Positions 1 to 8,996 of a stretch of 30,150 nt of DNA are shown piece by piece. The notes under the pieces are model-generated. The model was not told the DNA's origin and searched no databases. It worked only from the letters and a program-made list of their open reading frames with translations. The translations under genes were made by a program, and so were the position numbers. The stretch covers positions 1 through 30,150 of the forward strand of contig CAYVKW010000010.1 of the NCBI GenBank assembly GCA_964452285.1, given 5' to 3'. The number at the start of each line of letters is the position of its first letter. Within the stretch, counting starts at the first letter, position 1. This stretch comes from JAUNST01 sp964452285 (GTDB lineage: Bacteria > Patescibacteriota > Microgenomatia > UBA1400 > PJMF01).

Positions 1-578
1 AAATCTTGATCAATGGCTTTATAACTGTTGATGGCAACAAAATGAGTAAATCTTTGGGTAACGTTATTGCCCCCATAGATCTTGTGAATCGTTACGGTCG
101 AGAAAGCACTCGTTTCCTCATTGCTGGCTTTCCTGTTTTTAGCGACGACGTCGATATCACCACTGCTCGACTTGACGATTTTTATACTGCTAATCTTGTT
201 AATGGTTTAGGCAATCTTTGCAGCCGTTTGGCCAAACTTGCTTCCAGTACCGCTGATGCTTGGCAAGCTTTGTCACTGCCGACTGCTTTTTCTCGCTCTT
301 TTGTCACTTTGCTTGATGATTATCAGACCAATACTGCTCTCCAGACTATTATCGACAGAGTAGGGGAATTGGATCAACAATTAAGCCAATCTAAACCGTG
401 GCTTGTTACTGATCAATTAGAAAAAATCCATCTTCTTCAACCTTTAATTGCTCAGCTCTTAGTCATCCTTTATGATTTACAGATTTTTATGCCGGAAACT
501 AGCCAGACTTTGCTGCAGCATTTTTCTGCCCCTCAAATTACCGCTCTCACTCCTCTTTTTCCTCGTTTGGCTAAATAA
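1..578 (+). CDS. metG: Methionyl-tRNA synthetase, C-terminal part (5' truncated by window edge)
   Basis: This is the 3' part of a class I methionyl-tRNA synthetase, which charges tRNA-Met with methionine in the cytoplasm. The reading frame is open to the left edge, so the true start lies outside the window, and the TTG at base 6 is not a start. The visible part begins just before the KMSKS ATP-binding loop (bases 40-54, reading KMSKS exactly), followed by SLGNVI and a helical anticodon-binding domain of about 150 residues. No C-terminal tRNA-binding EMAP/Trbp111-like domain follows, because the gene stops at TAA 578 after the helical bundle. TatD begins 3 bases later, a linkage (metG-tatD) common in bacteria. 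The identification rests on the KMSKS context, which is highly characteristic. Confidence 0.93.
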   Translation, partial: ILINGFITVDGNKMSKSLGNVIAPIDLVNRYGRESTRFLIAGFPVFSDDVDITTARLDDFYTANLVNGLGNLCSRLAKLASSTADAWQALSLPTAFSRSFVTLLDDYQTNTALQTIIDRVGELDQQLSQSKPWLVTDQLEKIHLLQPLIAQLLVILYDLQIFMPETSQTLLQHFSAPQITALTPLFPRLAK

Positions 579-581
579 TTT

Positions 582-1418
582 ATGCTTAGACTTTTTGACA
601 CTCATTCCCATTACAACCTTTTACCTTTATCCGAAGACTGGTCTAATCTAGCTATTAACGCAAAAAATGCCGGAATATCCCATAGCTTAATCGCCGGCAC
701 GACTGCCACCTCTAGCCAAGATGCGTTAAATATGCGTGAAAAAATGCCGGACTTTTTCCTCGCTAGCGCTGGTTTACATCCAGAAATTGCCATCAATCAA
801 AATGAGCTTGATCAAGCTCTTCGAGCTTGGCAAAACCTTGATTTAGCTGCTTTCGATGCTTATGGCGAAATCGGCTTGGATTTTTATCACTTGGACCGTC
901 AAGCTCCCGATTTCGCCCACCTCGTCTCTCTTCAAGTTTCTCTCCTGAAAGCTCAACTGGATATTATCGCAGCTTTACCGCACCCCAGACCTATTCTCTT
1001 TCATGTTCGCGATGATTTTTGCGATCCCAATTCTTCCGACAACGCTTATGGTCTGTTGCTCAAAATCATCGCCGCTTCTCCTGTTTCTACTTTCCCCCTT
1101 GTTTTCCATTGCTTTTCTGGTAATGAAGCTTATCTCCGCCAAGTTCTTCGTTTTCCTCACAGTTTTATTAGCTTTGCCGGCAATCTCACCTTCAAGAATG
1201 CGGTAAATCTGCGTGAATTATCAACTTTCGTTCCTAGAGAGAGGCTGCTTTTAGAAACCGATGCTCCTTTTTTATCGCCCGAACCTTGCCGCGGTCGAGC
1301 TTGTCTGCCAGAATTTCTTGCTCACACTGCCGCTTTCGCCGCTACTAACCTTGGCTTTGACTTAGATCAAATTTATCATCATAGTTGCCAACTTTTTTCT
1401 CTGTCTCCGCTAGACTAA
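582..1418 (+). CDS. tatD: TatD family metal-dependent hydrolase / DNase
   Basis: A 278-aa TatD-family amidohydrolase-fold enzyme, a metal-dependent nuclease or phosphoesterase acting in the cytoplasm. The N-terminal metal ligands are D6-T-H8-S-H10. The family motif GEIGLDFY follows, then FHVRDD and FHCFSGN carrying the middle histidines, and LLETDAPFLSPEP near residues 223-235 with the conserved metal-binding D227. The length is slightly above the usual 255-265 residues. It starts 3 bases after the metG stop with no clear Shine-Dalgarno, so it is probably translated from the metG transcript. Family members act in DNA repair or degradation, and the exact substrate cannot be read from the sequence. 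Confidence 0.93.
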   Translation: MLRLFDTHSHYNLLPLSEDWSNLAINAKNAGISHSLIAGTTATSSQDALNMREKMPDFFLASAGLHPEIAINQNELDQALRAWQNLDLAAFDAYGEIGLDFYHLDRQAPDFAHLVSLQVSLLKAQLDIIAALPHPRPILFHVRDDFCDPNSSDNAYGLLLKIIAASPVSTFPLVFHCFSGNEAYLRQVLRFPHSFISFAGNLTFKNAVNLRELSTFVPRERLLLETDAPFLSPEPCRGRACLPEFLAHTAAFAATNLGFDLDQIYHHSCQLFSLSPLD

Positions 1419-1457
1419 AAATCACCTTTATCGCTAGTTGCAACTTTCCCTTTTCTT

Positions 1458-1466
1458 TGCTATAAT
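1458..1466 (+). promoter_or_regulatory. Extended -10 promoter for the pilin-like gene
   Basis: TGC-TATAAT forms a consensus extended -10 box 44 bases before the ATG at 1511. The predicted transcript starts near 1473, giving a leader of about 38 nt. This would separate expression of the secreted proteins from the metG-tatD transcript. No good -35 box is visible. Confidence 0.55.
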
Positions 1467-1510
1467 TATCCCACTTCTATCGACATTTTATTTAAATAGA
1501 AACTTTATTT

Positions 1511-2293
1511 ATGACCCATTTGTTTTTTATCAATTCTATCCAGCGAAAATTTCTGTTGATCTTTACCGCGCTCGCGGCCGTTTTCTTTTTTTCCGTTACA
1601 GAAATTTTCGCCGCCGGCTGTCTCACTTATACCAGTGGCGACAGCGGTGTTGTCACTGAGTCTGCTACTACCTGTCCCAATAAATCTACTCTATCTCAGA
1701 CAGCATGCACTACTTCTCTTATTTGCACTTTAGCATCAGGTGGCAATTGCTGTTCTGATTATGAAGATAATCAGCAATCGGAGACTCAAAGCGCTGCTTA
1801 TCAAGCATGTCTTGCTGCTCTCGCATCTAGTCCCACACCTACAGAAATTCCAGAGGTTTGTACCAAATATGAAGCGCTTGGAAGTGGAGATGGCGCCAAG
1901 AGTGCTGATCCTTGTGTCAATTTACCCAACGTCGCTTCTCAAAACGCTTGTCGCAATTGTATGTATGGTTCAGTTTTGCCCTCAACCGCCGATTTTGCCG
2001 CCAAACCAGTTGGCTTTTGGACTGGTCTTGGCTGTCTGTCTACCAATCCTTTTGGCGCTGTTGCTCAGCTTACCTTCTTTATGCTTGGAGTCTCTGGTGT
2101 CTTTATCCTTTTCCAAATTCTGATTGGTGCTTTTACCATGCTCACCTCCAAAGGTAATCCTCAAGGTGTCCAAGATGCTAAAAAACGTATCACTAATTCC
2201 GTGATTGCCTTGCTTTTTATTATTTTCTCCGTCACCATCTTACAATTTATTGGTGTCGGTATTCTTAAATTACCTGGATTCTTTAGTAACTAG
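1511..2293 (+). CDS. Cys-rich T4SS pilin-like secreted/membrane protein
   Basis: A 260-aa exported protein. Residues 1-34 form a signal peptide or signal anchor ending AAG before the first Cys. Residues 35-165 form an ectodomain with 12 cysteines, including a CC pair and a CRNC motif, which probably make disulfides. The C-terminal 85 residues hold two hydrophobic helices separated by a short polar loop (TSKGNPQGVQDAKKRITNS). This helix-loop-helix resembles the VirB2/TrbC-like 'type IV secretion system pilin' domain often found in CPR genomes. The next two genes follow closely, so all three probably form one transcript. No VirB4 or VirD4 ATPase is in the window. The family assignment is by pattern only. 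The paralogous protein at 15328 has the same design, which supports a shared family. Confidence 0.72.
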   Translation: MTHLFFINSIQRKFLLIFTALAAVFFFSVTEIFAAGCLTYTSGDSGVVTESATTCPNKSTLSQTACTTSLICTLASGGNCCSDYEDNQQSETQSAAYQACLAALASSPTPTEIPEVCTKYEALGSGDGAKSADPCVNLPNVASQNACRNCMYGSVLPSTADFAAKPVGFWTGLGCLSTNPFGAVAQLTFFMLGVSGVFILFQILIGAFTMLTSKGNPQGVQDAKKRITNSVIALLFIIFSVTILQFIGVGILKLPGFFSN

Positions 2294-2302
2294 TTTATTA
2301 TT

Positions 2303-2911
2303 ATGTCAACAACAAAGAATTATCTCTCCGATGAACAGCTTGAAGACGTTAACGCTTTCAATCCCGCCGTTTCTTCTTTTCAATCCGACTGGCCTCTGCA
2401 AAGTTATGACGAGCAGACTCCAGATTTCAGCGAAGAATTGCTTTTTAGTTGGGTTGCGCCAGAGAGAATTTTCCGCCCCCGACTCTCCAAAGATTATTTA
2501 CGCAATTTGATTCTTTTAATTGTCCTGATTATTCTTCTTCTCATTTTTACCAATCAATTCTATTTACTCACCGTTGTCCTCGCTTTAGTCTTTCTTTATT
2601 ATGCCCTCGTTAATGTGCCGCCAAAAAAAGTCCGCCATGCTATTACAAACTACGGTATTTACACTCATGACCATTTTTATCCTTGGCTTAGTCGCGGACA
2701 ACGATTTTGGTTTGAGGAAAATTTTGGTCAGAAACAGGTCATTGTAGAAACGCAAATCTTTCCTTATCGTTTAGTCATGCTAGTTGGACACGCTCGTAAT
2801 TATCCGCATATTAAAGAAGTTATGTCTCATTATTTAATTATGCAAAAACCGGCCCCCACTCGTTTAGATAAATGGGTTGACTGGTGGCGCAAAAAATTCC
2901 CCTTAGGTTAA
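2303..2911 (+). CDS. Conserved two-helix membrane protein, unknown function
   Basis: A 202-aa protein with a soluble acidic N-terminus (1-65), two adjacent transmembrane helices (about 68-105) and a C-terminal cytoplasmic domain of about 95 residues rich in aromatic residues. That domain begins at VPPKKV and ends in a basic tail. The layout, a helical hairpin followed by a small beta-rich domain, resembles membrane proteins with a PH-like domain that are frequent in CPR genomes, but I cannot name a family. It starts 9 bases after the pilin-like gene and 9 bases before the SpoIID gene starts, so it is translated within the same operon and may support the same envelope machinery. No ribosome binding site is evident. 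Confidence 0.8.
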   Translation: MSTTKNYLSDEQLEDVNAFNPAVSSFQSDWPLQSYDEQTPDFSEELLFSWVAPERIFRPRLSKDYLRNLILLIVLIILLLIFTNQFYLLTVVLALVFLYYALVNVPPKKVRHAITNYGIYTHDHFYPWLSRGQRFWFEENFGQKQVIVETQIFPYRLVMLVGHARNYPHIKEVMSHYLIMQKPAPTRLDKWVDWWRKKFPLG

Positions 2912-2920
2912 TTAATTTTT

Positions 2921-4702
2921 ATGTTTAGTGTTTCTTATCGCTTTCAATTTTGGCAAAAAAAACTCTTCCATTGTCTCCATATGTTTTTTTTGCTTTGTGC
3001 AGGCCTTTGCTTTCTTTTTTGTCCTCAAATTACTTTCGCTATTGATCCGGTCGATGAATTACAACAGCAGATTGATGAATTAGAACATTTAAAGCAATTG
3101 TCAGAAGCTGCCACCACGCCGCTTGAGCAAGAAGTAAACAGCCTTGCCACGCGAATCAAAAATGCTCAAGCGGCCATGAAGAGTGCTAAAAAAGAAGCTC
3201 AAATTCTTGCCGAGGATATCAAAGAACGTTCTGCTCTTCAAGCTGAAAAAACCGCTCTTTTAGCCGTTATTGTCGCCCAAAGCTACAAAAATAGCCAGCT
3301 CACCTCTCCATTTTTAATGATTTTGGAGCCAGATGCCAATACTGATTTACTCACTACTTTAATGAATTATCAAATCGCTCAGGCTCACAACTCGCAAAAA
3401 ATCAAAGACTTGGCCGCCGAAATTATCAAGCTCAATCAAGATAAAGCTGATTTAGAAGAAAAACAAACCCGTCTTGCTTCTTTGGAAAAGCAGCTCGATG
3501 CTCAAGCTGATTTTTTTCAAGGAGAGATTGATAAGGCTAAAGACTATCAGCAGTCTTTGGGCTCTAAAATTGCCAGCCTGACCGCTCAACAGCAAGCGAT
3601 TATTAATGCTCGTTCTGGCAGTTACACTACTGCGGTTGGCGACGTGCCTCTGGCTGATGATTTTAATGCTTCCATTGGTTATAAAAGTAGCGCTCCTAGT
3701 AATTCTTTTGCTGTTTTTTCTTTTGGCGCTTATACCCATCGCAATGGTATGAGCCAGTATGGTGCTAAGGCTAGAGCTGAAGCCGGCCAGAGCGCTGAGG
3801 ATATTTTGGCCGCTTATTATCCAGGCGCCAAATTGAAAAAAGATTTTAGTGTCATGAGCGAAATTAGCGTCGATGGTTATGGCAGCATGTCTTTCGAAGA
3901 TTCATACCTGCAAAGTATCTATGAAGTCCCAGCTTCTTGGCCTTTGGAAACGCTCAAAGCTCAGGCTGTCGCCGCTCGGACTTACGCCATTCGTTACACA
4001 AGTAACGGCAGTAAATCCATTTGCACAACCGAAAGCTGTCAAGTTTATAAAAATTCCAAAAAAGGCGGCGATTGGGAAAAAGCAGTTAACGAAACTCGTG
4101 GCTGGGTTTTAGTAGACGATAGTAACAATCCTGTTTCTACTCAATACGCTTCCACTCACGGTGGTTATACTAATACTGCTGGTTGGGATACTACAGATAA
4201 AAACGGCGGTAGCGATTGGTCTAGTAAAGCTTGGGAAGTCAAAGCTAATTCTCCTTGGTTTTATAAAGCTTGGTATCGAAATGGTTATTCTAGCTCTGGT
4301 AATAGTTGTGGCCGTTCTCATCCTTGGTTGACTCAAGAAGAAATGTCAGATATTCTCAATGCTTATATTGTCAGGCAAAATCCCGGCTCCGCCGACGCCA
4401 GCCGTATTCAGCCTGTTACTATTAATGACTGCAATGTCGGCGGTTCTGGCGGCAATCCTTATTCTATGAATGAACTGCGGGATTTTGCTAATCAATCTGG
4501 GGGTGCTATTACCTCTATCAGTGGTGTTACCGTCAGTCATAATGATAGCGGTCAGACGAGCCAAGTCCGTTTTAACACCAATCGCGGTGACTTTTCCCTT
4601 TCTGGCAGTGAATTTAAAGAGATATTCAATCTTCGCGCTCCTGGCTATTTACGCATTCCTCAGTCTAGCTTCGCTAGTTTCAATATTGAATTCAAACAAT
4701 AA
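2921..4702 (+). CDS. Secreted coiled-coil + SpoIID/LytB-domain protein (putative peptidoglycan remodelling)
   Basis: A 593-aa exported protein. Residues 1-40 form a signal peptide (hydrophobic core, cleavage after ITFA). Residues 45-225 are long coiled coils rich in Gln, Glu, Lys and Ala, like the N-terminal region of PcsB/EnvC-type murein hydrolase activators. From about residue 260 a SpoIID domain follows, with the motifs AYTHRNGMSQYGA and SIYEVPASWPLETLKAQAVAARTYA. The latter carries E335, at the position of the catalytic Glu of SpoIID lytic transglycosylases. Family knowledge suggests it cleaves denuded glycan strands. The fusion of a hydrolase-activator-like coiled coil to SpoIID suggests one protein doing both positioning and cleavage. 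It is the last gene of the pilin-like operon, which could mean it opens the wall for a secretion apparatus (inference). Confidence 0.88.
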   Translation: MFSVSYRFQFWQKKLFHCLHMFFLLCAGLCFLFCPQITFAIDPVDELQQQIDELEHLKQLSEAATTPLEQEVNSLATRIKNAQAAMKSAKKEAQILAEDIKERSALQAEKTALLAVIVAQSYKNSQLTSPFLMILEPDANTDLLTTLMNYQIAQAHNSQKIKDLAAEIIKLNQDKADLEEKQTRLASLEKQLDAQADFFQGEIDKAKDYQQSLGSKIASLTAQQQAIINARSGSYTTAVGDVPLADDFNASIGYKSSAPSNSFAVFSFGAYTHRNGMSQYGAKARAEAGQSAEDILAAYYPGAKLKKDFSVMSEISVDGYGSMSFEDSYLQSIYEVPASWPLETLKAQAVAARTYAIRYTSNGSKSICTTESCQVYKNSKKGGDWEKAVNETRGWVLVDDSNNPVSTQYASTHGGYTNTAGWDTTDKNGGSDWSSKAWEVKANSPWFYKAWYRNGYSSSGNSCGRSHPWLTQEEMSDILNAYIVRQNPGSADASRIQPVTINDCNVGGSGGNPYSMNELRDFANQSGGAITSISGVTVSHNDSGQTSQVRFNTNRGDFSLSGSEFKEIFNLRAPGYLRIPQSSFASFNIEFKQ

Positions 4703-4741
4703 AAATTATTTTATCAGTTATTCTTCGTATTGGTAGCTTTT

Positions 4742-5776
4742 TTACTTTTTCTTTTCTTTTTCCAAACTCAAAATTTTTGCTCTAATTAAAAAAATAAAAG
4801 TTAAGCATAGCACTGTTGCAAAAGCGATTATTTTTCCTTGCGTTGGCAAAATCAAAGCTAAAATTCCCATAATCAAAGTGATAGTCCAATAAAAAATTGC
4901 AATTTTTTGTCTGCTCCAACCAAATTGATCCAAAAGTTTGTGGTGCAAATGACCTCGGTCACCCCAAAAAGGCGACTTTCCAGCTAACAATCGGCGCAAA
5001 ATTGTGAAGATGGCGTCCGAAATTGGCAGCGCCAATACCATGAATAAAGTCGCTAATTTTGCGCCAGACAAAACTGATAAAACTCCCAGCAAAAAACCTC
5101 CCAAACTTCCACCTCCATAACCAGGCATAATTTTTTGTGGATAAAAGTTCCACCACAAAAACCCCATAAACGCTCCTGCGGTCATAAAACTTAGCAGCGT
5201 TGTCTGTTCCACTTGATTTCCAGTTAAGCGAAAGGAGAGAAAACCGATAAAAATTGCTGCTAGAGCAATTGTTCCCGGCATTTGTCCGTCCACTCCTTTC
5301 GCCCAATTCGTAATATTAATCAAAAAAGTTAAGTAAATTAGAGTTAAGACCGGCGGTAGCCAAGTTAATTGATCTAAATGCCAAACCCCGTTTGCTAATG
5401 GGTTGGTTACAAAATCTATAGTTATTCCCGCATATATCACGCATCCAGAGGCAATTAAGTTAACTAATAATCTGATAAATGGATTTAAATCAAAAATGTC
5501 ATCCACAACTCCCACCATAGTTAGCAAAAATGCTCCTAAAAAAATCATTTGCAGCTGCAAATTCCAAGGCCATAAAAACATACCTGCTATTAATAAGCCC
5601 AAAAAAATTGCTAAACCTCCTCCTCTCGGTACATTTTTGAGATGAGTGTTCTTCCATTCTTGAATTTTCCCTTGATGAGCTTTGTCCCAACCCATTCTTT
5701 GATACCACCAAATCACCACTGGAGTCACTACAGTTGTGATTATCATTGCGATCAAGAAAAAAAATCCAATTTTCAT
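4742..5776 (-). CDS. Undecaprenyl-phosphate HexNAc-1-phosphate transferase (WecA/TagO/MraY family)
   Basis: A 344-aa polytopic enzyme of the polyprenyl-phosphate N-acetylhexosamine-1-phosphate transferase family, which loads the first phosphosugar from a UDP-sugar onto a lipid carrier at the membrane. Visible motifs are NVPRGGG (48-54), the Mg-binding VDDIFDL (91-97), NWAKGVDG (157-164) in place of the usual NxxNxxDGxDGL, SDA (253-255) and GDRGHLHH (272-279). The histidine motif favours WecA/TagO over MraY. Multiple hydrophobic helices span the whole length. It starts one base after the preceding membrane gene stops (minus strand), so the two are translationally linked. It probably initiates a surface polysaccharide or glycoprotein glycan. 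The donor sugar cannot be determined. Confidence 0.9.
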   Translation of the reverse strand: MKIGFFFLIAMIITTVVTPVVIWWYQRMGWDKAHQGKIQEWKNTHLKNVPRGGGLAIFLGLLIAGMFLWPWNLQLQMIFLGAFLLTMVGVVDDIFDLNPFIRLLVNLIASGCVIYAGITIDFVTNPLANGVWHLDQLTWLPPVLTLIYLTFLINITNWAKGVDGQMPGTIALAAIFIGFLSFRLTGNQVEQTTLLSFMTAGAFMGFLWWNFYPQKIMPGYGGGSLGGFLLGVLSVLSGAKLATLFMVLALPISDAIFTILRRLLAGKSPFWGDRGHLHHKLLDQFGWSRQKIAIFYWTITLIMGILALILPTQGKIIAFATVLCLTFIFLIRAKILSLEKEKKK

Positions 5777-5777
5777 T

Positions 5778-6197
5778 TTAGATTATAATCAGAATTGTTC
5801 TTAATACTATTGTTAATAATAATAATTGTAAAAAAATTGTCGCATAGCTAAATACTCTTAATAATGTTGGATCACGTTTCCTGGCTAAATAAATCACTAA
5901 AAAATGAATTACATCTATACTGAGCGCTATTCCAGCCAAAACGAAAATCCAATTTTTTTCTGCCAGCTGTTCTTCTACTTGCAATCTTGTATAAAACAAA
6001 GGGATAAAAGGCGGCAAATAGCGCCAGAAAAAAATAGCAAAAAAACTACTTAATAAACTCAGCGGTACAGCCACGAAAAAAAACGGCCGGTAGTAAGATC
6101 TCAACCATGGCATTCTTTTCTGTTTTTTTTCGCTCAAAACAATTGGTTCTAACCCCGATGTTTTCAAAGTCAATTTCTTCTCTTTGCGCTTTCTCAT
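5778..6197 (-). CDS. Small three-helix membrane protein, conserved CPR type
   Basis: A 139-aa membrane protein. The N-terminal 35 residues are strongly basic and probably cytoplasmic. Three hydrophobic helices follow (about 42-60, 84-102, 115-138). The loop after the first helix reads LPPFIPLFYTR, a motif I recall from short CPR membrane proteins of unknown function. It lies between a GT2 and the WecA-like transferase, 35 bases after the GT2 stop and 1 base before the transferase start, so co-transcription is very likely. It could be an accessory subunit of glycan assembly, but nothing in the sequence shows enzymatic function. Confidence 0.75.
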   Translation of the reverse strand: MRKRKEKKLTLKTSGLEPIVLSEKKQKRMPWLRSYYRPFFFVAVPLSLLSSFFAIFFWRYLPPFIPLFYTRLQVEEQLAEKNWIFVLAGIALSIDVIHFLVIYLARKRDPTLLRVFSYATIFLQLLLLTIVLRTILIII

Positions 6198-6232
6198 CTT
6201 TATTTTGACCGCTTTATCAGTTTTCTCTTTCT

Positions 6233-7732
6233 TTATACTTTTTCTGTGACCTTGTATTCTAGATATTTACCAACCATTAACCTTGTGTGTGCATCAATGC
6301 CTGGTAAAGCAGTAAAAAAGAACCCAGCCAGCGGAAACAACAAAAACTCCAACGGCTGTTTAATATACGAAAAAAACGTTTTTTTCGGTCTCGGTGGTCT
6401 ATTAAGCGCATCAATTAAAATAATTGCCGCCAAAGAGATCAAAGCTAAAGTCAGTAAGAAAGAAGTTACTTGAGGCAATGTCTTTCCAATCAAAGTCCGA
6501 TTGAATTCTTTATTTAAAAGTGGCGGCATTAGCGCTGCCACCGTCAGCGCAAACCAATTCACTGGCCACAAAAAATGATCTTCTACCACTTTTATTACTC
6601 TTAAAAAGCGATCACCAAAAGGAATATCATCATTAATAATAAATTGTTTAATAATGTAAGAATCATCTGACACTCCCCATGCCCAGCGTTTTAATTGTTC
6701 ATATTGATTATTCATCGTGCCCCACCATGAATTTGTTTCTGGCATATCAGCATAAATCGGTAAAAAAATCGGTCTAACTTCAAAATCGCCTTTCCGAGCA
6801 AAATAAGACTTAAAAAAGAAACGATAGTCTTCGGGAATAACATCAGTGTCCCAGAAACCGATTGCTTCCATGTGTTTTAAACTAGTGCTGTAAGTGGAGA
6901 AATTAATTAAGCGATCGTGTCTCATAAGAATATACATTTGGTTTACAGAAAAAGTTGCTCCCAGCACTCGAATAATTGCCGGCACTCTCCAGATATTGTT
7001 GTAAAAAACAATACTTCCTTGCCAGGTACAACGATAGGGATTTTTTTGCGACAAAAAATCAAAGGTTAAGTAACTGAAGTAATGATGGTGAAAAATTGCG
7101 TCTGCATCTTCAGAAGTAATGGTGATATTCTCAATCGGTATTTTCTTTTTGTCCACCAAAAACTTTTTCGCTTGCTTACCTCCCCAAGCATTATTGCTGG
7201 ATTTCCCTTTGATTTCTCCTTCTATATTCGGATGGAAAGTCGTCCATAAATCGCCAAATTTCTGCTTATATTTTTCTAATAATTGCTCAGATTTTATTTT
7301 AGCCGCTTCGCCCTCTCTTTCTTCAAAGGAAATCATAACATGTAAGTTCTCTCTTGGAAAAGATTGACTCTCGAGATGATCCAAAGTTCTTTCCAAAGTT
7401 GTTAATGGTTCTTGATAAGTTGGAATCACAATCAGATGATGAATTTCTTTATAGCGGGTTGGAAAGCTCTTCTTTAAATCTCCCAACCAATCATTACCTT
7501 GACTGGCCTTAATTCTAAAGTGTGCTGCAAAAGCTAAGATTGCCATCACCGCGCTGCGATAAAGCCAATAAACGGTAAAAACGATCACGTAATAGGCTAC
7601 GATTTCAGGACAAACAAATGAGCCCCAGATTGGAAATAGAATTAAAAACCAAGAAAAAAATCCCGGCAAAATTTCTAAAAACCGCTGAGTTCTGACTGGA
7701 TGACGCAAAAAATAAGATTTTACCAACTTCAT
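6233..7732 (-). CDS. Membrane glycosyltransferase family 2 (cellulose-synthase-like topology)
   Basis: A 499-aa processive-type GT2. Two N-terminal helices (about 22-70) precede the cytoplasmic GT-A domain. This begins VIPTYQEP (102-109), with the DAD metal-binding motif at 209-211, the acceptor-site acid in PEDYRF (300-305) and QLKRW (346-350), matching the D, DxD, ED and QxxRW pattern of cellulose- and hyaluronan-synthase-like enzymes. Three or four C-terminal helices follow. Family knowledge suggests it polymerises or adds sugars from a nucleotide or lipid donor while translocating the product. Its promoter is TATAAT exactly six bases before ATG, so the message should be leaderless. It heads the minus-strand operon that ends with the WecA-like gene. 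Confidence 0.88.
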   Translation of the reverse strand: MKLVKSYFLRHPVRTQRFLEILPGFFSWFLILFPIWGSFVCPEIVAYYVIVFTVYWLYRSAVMAILAFAAHFRIKASQGNDWLGDLKKSFPTRYKEIHHLIVIPTYQEPLTTLERTLDHLESQSFPRENLHVMISFEEREGEAAKIKSEQLLEKYKQKFGDLWTTFHPNIEGEIKGKSSNNAWGGKQAKKFLVDKKKIPIENITITSEDADAIFHHHYFSYLTFDFLSQKNPYRCTWQGSIVFYNNIWRVPAIIRVLGATFSVNQMYILMRHDRLINFSTYSTSLKHMEAIGFWDTDVIPEDYRFFFKSYFARKGDFEVRPIFLPIYADMPETNSWWGTMNNQYEQLKRWAWGVSDDSYIIKQFIINDDIPFGDRFLRVIKVVEDHFLWPVNWFALTVAALMPPLLNKEFNRTLIGKTLPQVTSFLLTLALISLAAIILIDALNRPPRPKKTFFSYIKQPLEFLLFPLAGFFFTALPGIDAHTRLMVGKYLEYKVTEKV

Positions 7733-7738
7733 AAGTTT

Positions 7739-7744
7739 ATTATA
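7739..7744 (-). promoter_or_regulatory. -10 box for leaderless GT2 transcript
   Basis: TATAAT on the minus strand ends six bases before the ATG at 7732. Transcription starting 6-7 bases downstream of the -10 would begin at or next to the start codon. Confidence 0.65.
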
Positions 7745-7808
7745 CCTTAATAATTAAGAAAAAATGATAAAAAGCGTGTTTTTTTACCTTTTACTCCTTT
7801 TTGCTCTT

Positions 7809-8996
7809 TTAATCATTCACTCTTCTGTTTTTCCGCCACGTGGCGATAATACCACCACTTAGTGTCCACATAATCGTTGCCGCTGGCAAATAATGATGAA
7901 AAAACATAATTCGCGGCGAAAAACACCAAGGCAACCAAAAACAAAAATAAGCGCTAATTAAAAACAATAATTTCTCCTTAAACTTTTTTGGTGTTTTTCG
8001 CCGCCAGAGCCAATATAAAGCATTAACGAGACAAATTACCCCGATGTACCAAAATAAATAATTTGGTCGATTCCAAATTGCTTTGCCCGTTGTTGCGTCT
8101 AGATAGATATATACTGGTTTATATCCGAGCGGCCACCACCAAGCCGAGGAACTATATGGATGACTTGCTTGTAAATTAGTTTGGTAAAGTATGACTTGAT
8201 TTTCCAACTCTAAGAAATGACTCCAGTTATGATGCAAAAATAATTGCCAAAAACTCAATAAATAAATTAACCCGGTCATTAGTCCGCTAATAAACAGAAA
8301 ACGTCCCATTTTTATCCAATTATTTTTCCTCTCTTTCAGTTTTATTAATTCAAATACAATTAAGAATAGACCCAAAACAGCTCCACTCCATTTGCTGGCA
8401 CAAGCTAATCCACTCATCAACGCTGTTAGTAGTAACCAACAGTCTTTCTCTTTCTGATTATAGAGATAATAAGTCAGTAAGCCCGCTGTCGTAAATAAAG
8501 TTACAAAGATATCATTCATGGCAATTCTTGACTGAGTTATGGTGAGGCCGTCGACCGCAACTAAAAAAGCAGCTATCAAACCAGCTCCGCGCGCCTGTGG
8601 AAAAATTGCGCGCGCCAAGGCATAAACTACCCAAATTAAAACGGTTCCAGCCAGAGCGCTTGGTGCGCGCCAAGCAAAACTATTCTCACTCAATAACCGC
8701 ACGCTAGCAGCCGCTATCAACTTTGCCAACGGCGGATGGAGCCAGTCTACATACGCTCCACTTTGAGTTTCTTCTTTCAGTTCTCCGTGCCACCATTCAT
8801 AGGCGCGCGGATCACCGCGCGCCATCATTTTAATTGTTGGTACATGGTAAACTTCATCAAACATATATGTTGGCGGCTCCGCCAATTCGTTAAAGCGTAA
8901 ATAACCGCCTATCAGGATAATCGCCGCCAAAATCGCCGCTTCTAGCCACCACCAATTGGCTTTTATTTTTACCAACCATTTATTCCACATATGCAT
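7809..8996 (-). CDS. GT39 protein O-mannosyltransferase-like glycosyltransferase
   Basis: A 395-aa polytopic membrane protein of the dolichyl/polyprenyl-phosphate-mannose protein mannosyltransferase family. The first external loop carries the catalytic FDEVYH (D47, E48), followed by the DWLHPPLAKL motif near residues 84-93. The C-terminal part has SSSAWWWPLGYKPVYIY, characteristic of the PMT C-terminal four-helix region. It would transfer a sugar from a polyprenyl-phosphate donor to Ser/Thr of exported proteins on the outer face of the membrane. It overlaps the upstream UbiA-like gene by 17 bases, so the two are co-expressed. A start at the second ATG (8990) is equally possible. Length is shorter than actinobacterial homologues (about 520 aa). 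Confidence 0.88.
   Translation of the reverse strand: MHMWNKWLVKIKANWWWLEAAILAAIILIGGYLRFNELAEPPTYMFDEVYHVPTIKMMARGDPRAYEWWHGELKEETQSGAYVDWLHPPLAKLIAAASVRLLSENSFAWRAPSALAGTVLIWVVYALARAIFPQARGAGLIAAFLVAVDGLTITQSRIAMNDIFVTLFTTAGLLTYYLYNQKEKDCWLLLTALMSGLACASKWSGAVLGLFLIVFELIKLKERKNNWIKMGRFLFISGLMTGLIYLLSFWQLFLHHNWSHFLELENQVILYQTNLQASHPYSSSAWWWPLGYKPVYIYLDATTGKAIWNRPNYLFWYIGVICLVNALYWLWRRKTPKKFKEKLLFLISAYFCFWLPWCFSPRIMFFHHYLPAATIMWTLSGGIIATWRKNRRVND

Noticed and set aside
1438..1659. 73-aa ORF overlapping the first pilin-like start
   Set aside because: Different frame, begins upstream of the predicted transcript start, and ends inside the better-supported gene.
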